From NCBI GenBank assembly GCA_903231505.1, contig CAFBRK010000169.1, forward strand, positions 110,159 through 174,158: a stretch of 64,000 nt of DNA, written 5' to 3'. Source of the DNA: Olavius algarvensis associated proteobacterium Delta 3 (lineage in GTDB: Bacteria > Desulfobacterota > Desulfobacteria > Desulfobacterales > CAFBRK01). The notes beneath the pieces are model-generated. The model had not been told where the DNA came from. It did not search any database and worked only from the letters and a program-made list of their open reading frames with translations. The translations under genes were made by a program, and so were the position numbers. Below are positions 62,924 through 64,000 of the stretch, piece by piece (the first letter of the stretch is position 1; each line of letters begins with the position of its first letter).

Positions 62924-63922
62924 TTAAACATTCCGATAGAAATCTAATGGCTGAAGTTCCATAGTTTCCACACCGTAGTCGACGACCATATGCCTTCGTA
63001 TATCCAGGCACAAATGGCATTTTGAGATATAACTACCGTTCGACGCAAAATTGAAACGGTGCCTGGCCATTGAGTATAATCCACCGATGCCTTCCGAGTA
63101 AAGCAGACTTAACATCGGATACTCGGAATGGGATAGCGGCCCAGGAAGGTGGTCGGCCTGAATGGCCAAGCCGGAGCAGAGGCCGGGGACGTAATTGCCG
63201 AAAAGGTCCATGTGGAAATGGCTGGTGTCGCGGAGCTCACTGCAACCGGTGGCATTCCGTGAGCAGATATCTTCGGAAGAAAATCCGGGAAAGGAGGCCG
63301 AGAAGGTATCCAGTGCTCTCCCGCCGAAATGAATCCAGTACCGTGAGGGGATCCGATCCAGATAATCGATACCGAAAACCGCTTGATACTCCTCCAGGTG
63401 GTGGGACGTCCGATCATCAAAGGTATCTATTTCCGGGTAGAATTCGGTAATCCACGGAAACACTCCGACACCGGTTTCCCGGCATGCGGCGATAACGCCT
63501 TTGACTTTGTAGAATGGGATATGTTCGTTGTGAAACGGACTCATGGATATCAGCAGGGTGTTGAGGCCTGCCCGTCGCAGGCGGGAGAGCAGGGTGATCC
63601 CGTGATTCTCGTCCCGATACCAGGACGAGTTGGTTTCCACATAGTCGACAGAAATCCCGCATTCCGCGGCCGCCCCAAGGGTATCTATGAGCCCGCCGGG
63701 GTTGAGAAAGGGTTCACCACCCCCGATGTGAACCGATCGGCATCCCATTTGGCCGATGATTTCCAGCATTCGGGCCGCCATGGACGTTTCGATGTATTTC
63801 TTCTCCCACCGGGGGCTGCACCCATAGAGGCAGTGCCGGCACGCGGAGGTGCAATAATAGTTGGTAATGAGACCACCGGATATGAGGTGGGGGATATATA
63901 GATTTTTTTTTGGAGTGCGCAT
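62924..63922 (-). CDS. Radical SAM enzyme with C-terminal cysteines
   Basis: 332 aa. CTSACRHCLYGC (residues about 24-35) is the CxxxCxxC [4Fe-4S] motif with an added Cys; GGGEPFLNPGGL is the SAM-binding glycine-rich region, SVDYVETNSSW the strand after it. Cysteines at ICSRNATGC (about 220-228) and CHLC (about 301-304) may bind an auxiliary cluster. It begins IPHLISGGLITNYYCTSACRHC, typical of a group of uncharacterised radical SAM proteins. No substrate peptide was recognised nearby. Confidence 0.85.
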   Translation of the reverse strand: MRTPKKNLYIPHLISGGLITNYYCTSACRHCLYGCSPRWEKKYIETSMAARMLEIIGQMGCRSVHIGGGEPFLNPGGLIDTLGAAAECGISVDYVETNSSWYRDENHGITLLSRLRRAGLNTLLISMSPFHNEHIPFYKVKGVIAACRETGVGVFPWITEFYPEIDTFDDRTSHHLEEYQAVFGIDYLDRIPSRYWIHFGGRALDTFSASFPGFSSEDICSRNATGCSELRDTSHFHMDLFGNYVPGLCSGLAIQADHLPGPLSHSEYPMLSLLYSEGIGGLYSMARHRFNFASNGSYISKCHLCLDIRRHMVVDYGVETMELQPLDFYRNV

Positions 63923-63958
63923 TTATGTATCAATTCTCAGAAGGGGATAGTATTTCAT

Positions 63959-64000
63959 TACCAAACACCAAACACCAAACACCAAACACCAAACACCAAA
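63959..64000. repeat. Tandem 7-bp repeat at the window edge
   Basis: Unit ACCAAAC repeated about six times to the end of the window; it may continue beyond. Confidence 0.9.

Overview
This 64 kb window looks like chromosome from a strictly anaerobic sulfate reducer of the Desulfobacterota (Desulfobacterales-like). It carries adenylylsulfate reductase (aprBA) at the left edge and an almost complete CODH/acetyl-CoA synthase operon (acsD-acsA-acsB-acsC-acsE with a RACo-type activator) near 42.7-55.4 kb. That pairing is expected in a complete oxidizer or autotroph that runs the Wood-Ljungdahl branch alongside sulfate respiration. TRAP transporters, an OFA-type carboxylate transporter, YkgJ-type cysteine-cluster proteins and many Shine-Dalgarno-led TTG/GTG starts fit the same group. 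The genus cannot be fixed from sequence reading alone.

Layout. 0-2.2 kb: aprA (partial) and aprB, leftward, with a well-formed sigma70-type promoter. 2.2-10.4 kb: a loosely packed accessory stretch with three YkgJ-family cysteine-cluster proteins, an SDR lacking the catalytic lysine, a translationally coupled methyltransferase/glycosyltransferase pair, a small coiled-coil protein and a dGTPase-like HD hydrolase. 10.5-15.4 kb: a self-contained regulatory circuit of Cache-domain histidine kinase, sigma54 response regulator, a perfect 22-bp palindrome, a near-consensus -24/-12 promoter and an OFA-family transporter. 15.5-22.2 kb: a diadenylate cyclase fused to a YbbR domain with a DUF2914 protein upstream, then HtpX, small hypothetical proteins, a short secretin-like protein, SixA-like phosphatase and Fur. 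22.3-27.2 kb: amidase, tRNA-Asn, aspS and hisS. 27.6-30.4 kb: a complete TRAP operon. 30.6-41.8 kb: M16 peptidase, small hypothetical proteins, rsmA, a long GAPDH and a 1392-aa pyruvate-phosphate-dikinase-like protein without the PEP barrel. 42.7-55.4 kb: the acs operon plus RACo and a CoA-transferase/GNAT protein, all leftward. 56.2-63.9 kb: a second TRAP system with unusually large membrane subunits, an enolase-superfamily enzyme and a radical SAM protein.

How the parts work together. AprBA reduces APS to sulfite; CODH/ACS with AcsCDE splits or makes acetyl-CoA, and RACo keeps the corrinoid protein reduced. The CoA-transferase and the TRAP/OFA transporters plausibly feed organic acids into that route. 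The kinase/sigma54 regulator probably controls the adjacent OFA transporter.

Points of most interest: the sigma54 circuit, the CdaA-YbbR fusion, the PPDK-like giant protein, the AcsD with a TolA-like Ala/Lys/Glu tail, the TRAP large subunit with a roughly 340-residue helical tail, two single-base frameshifts (acsA and the CoA-transferase gene) that may be assembly errors, and several families of dispersed intergenic repeats. I found no CRISPR array, rRNA, integrase, intact insertion sequence or prophage.
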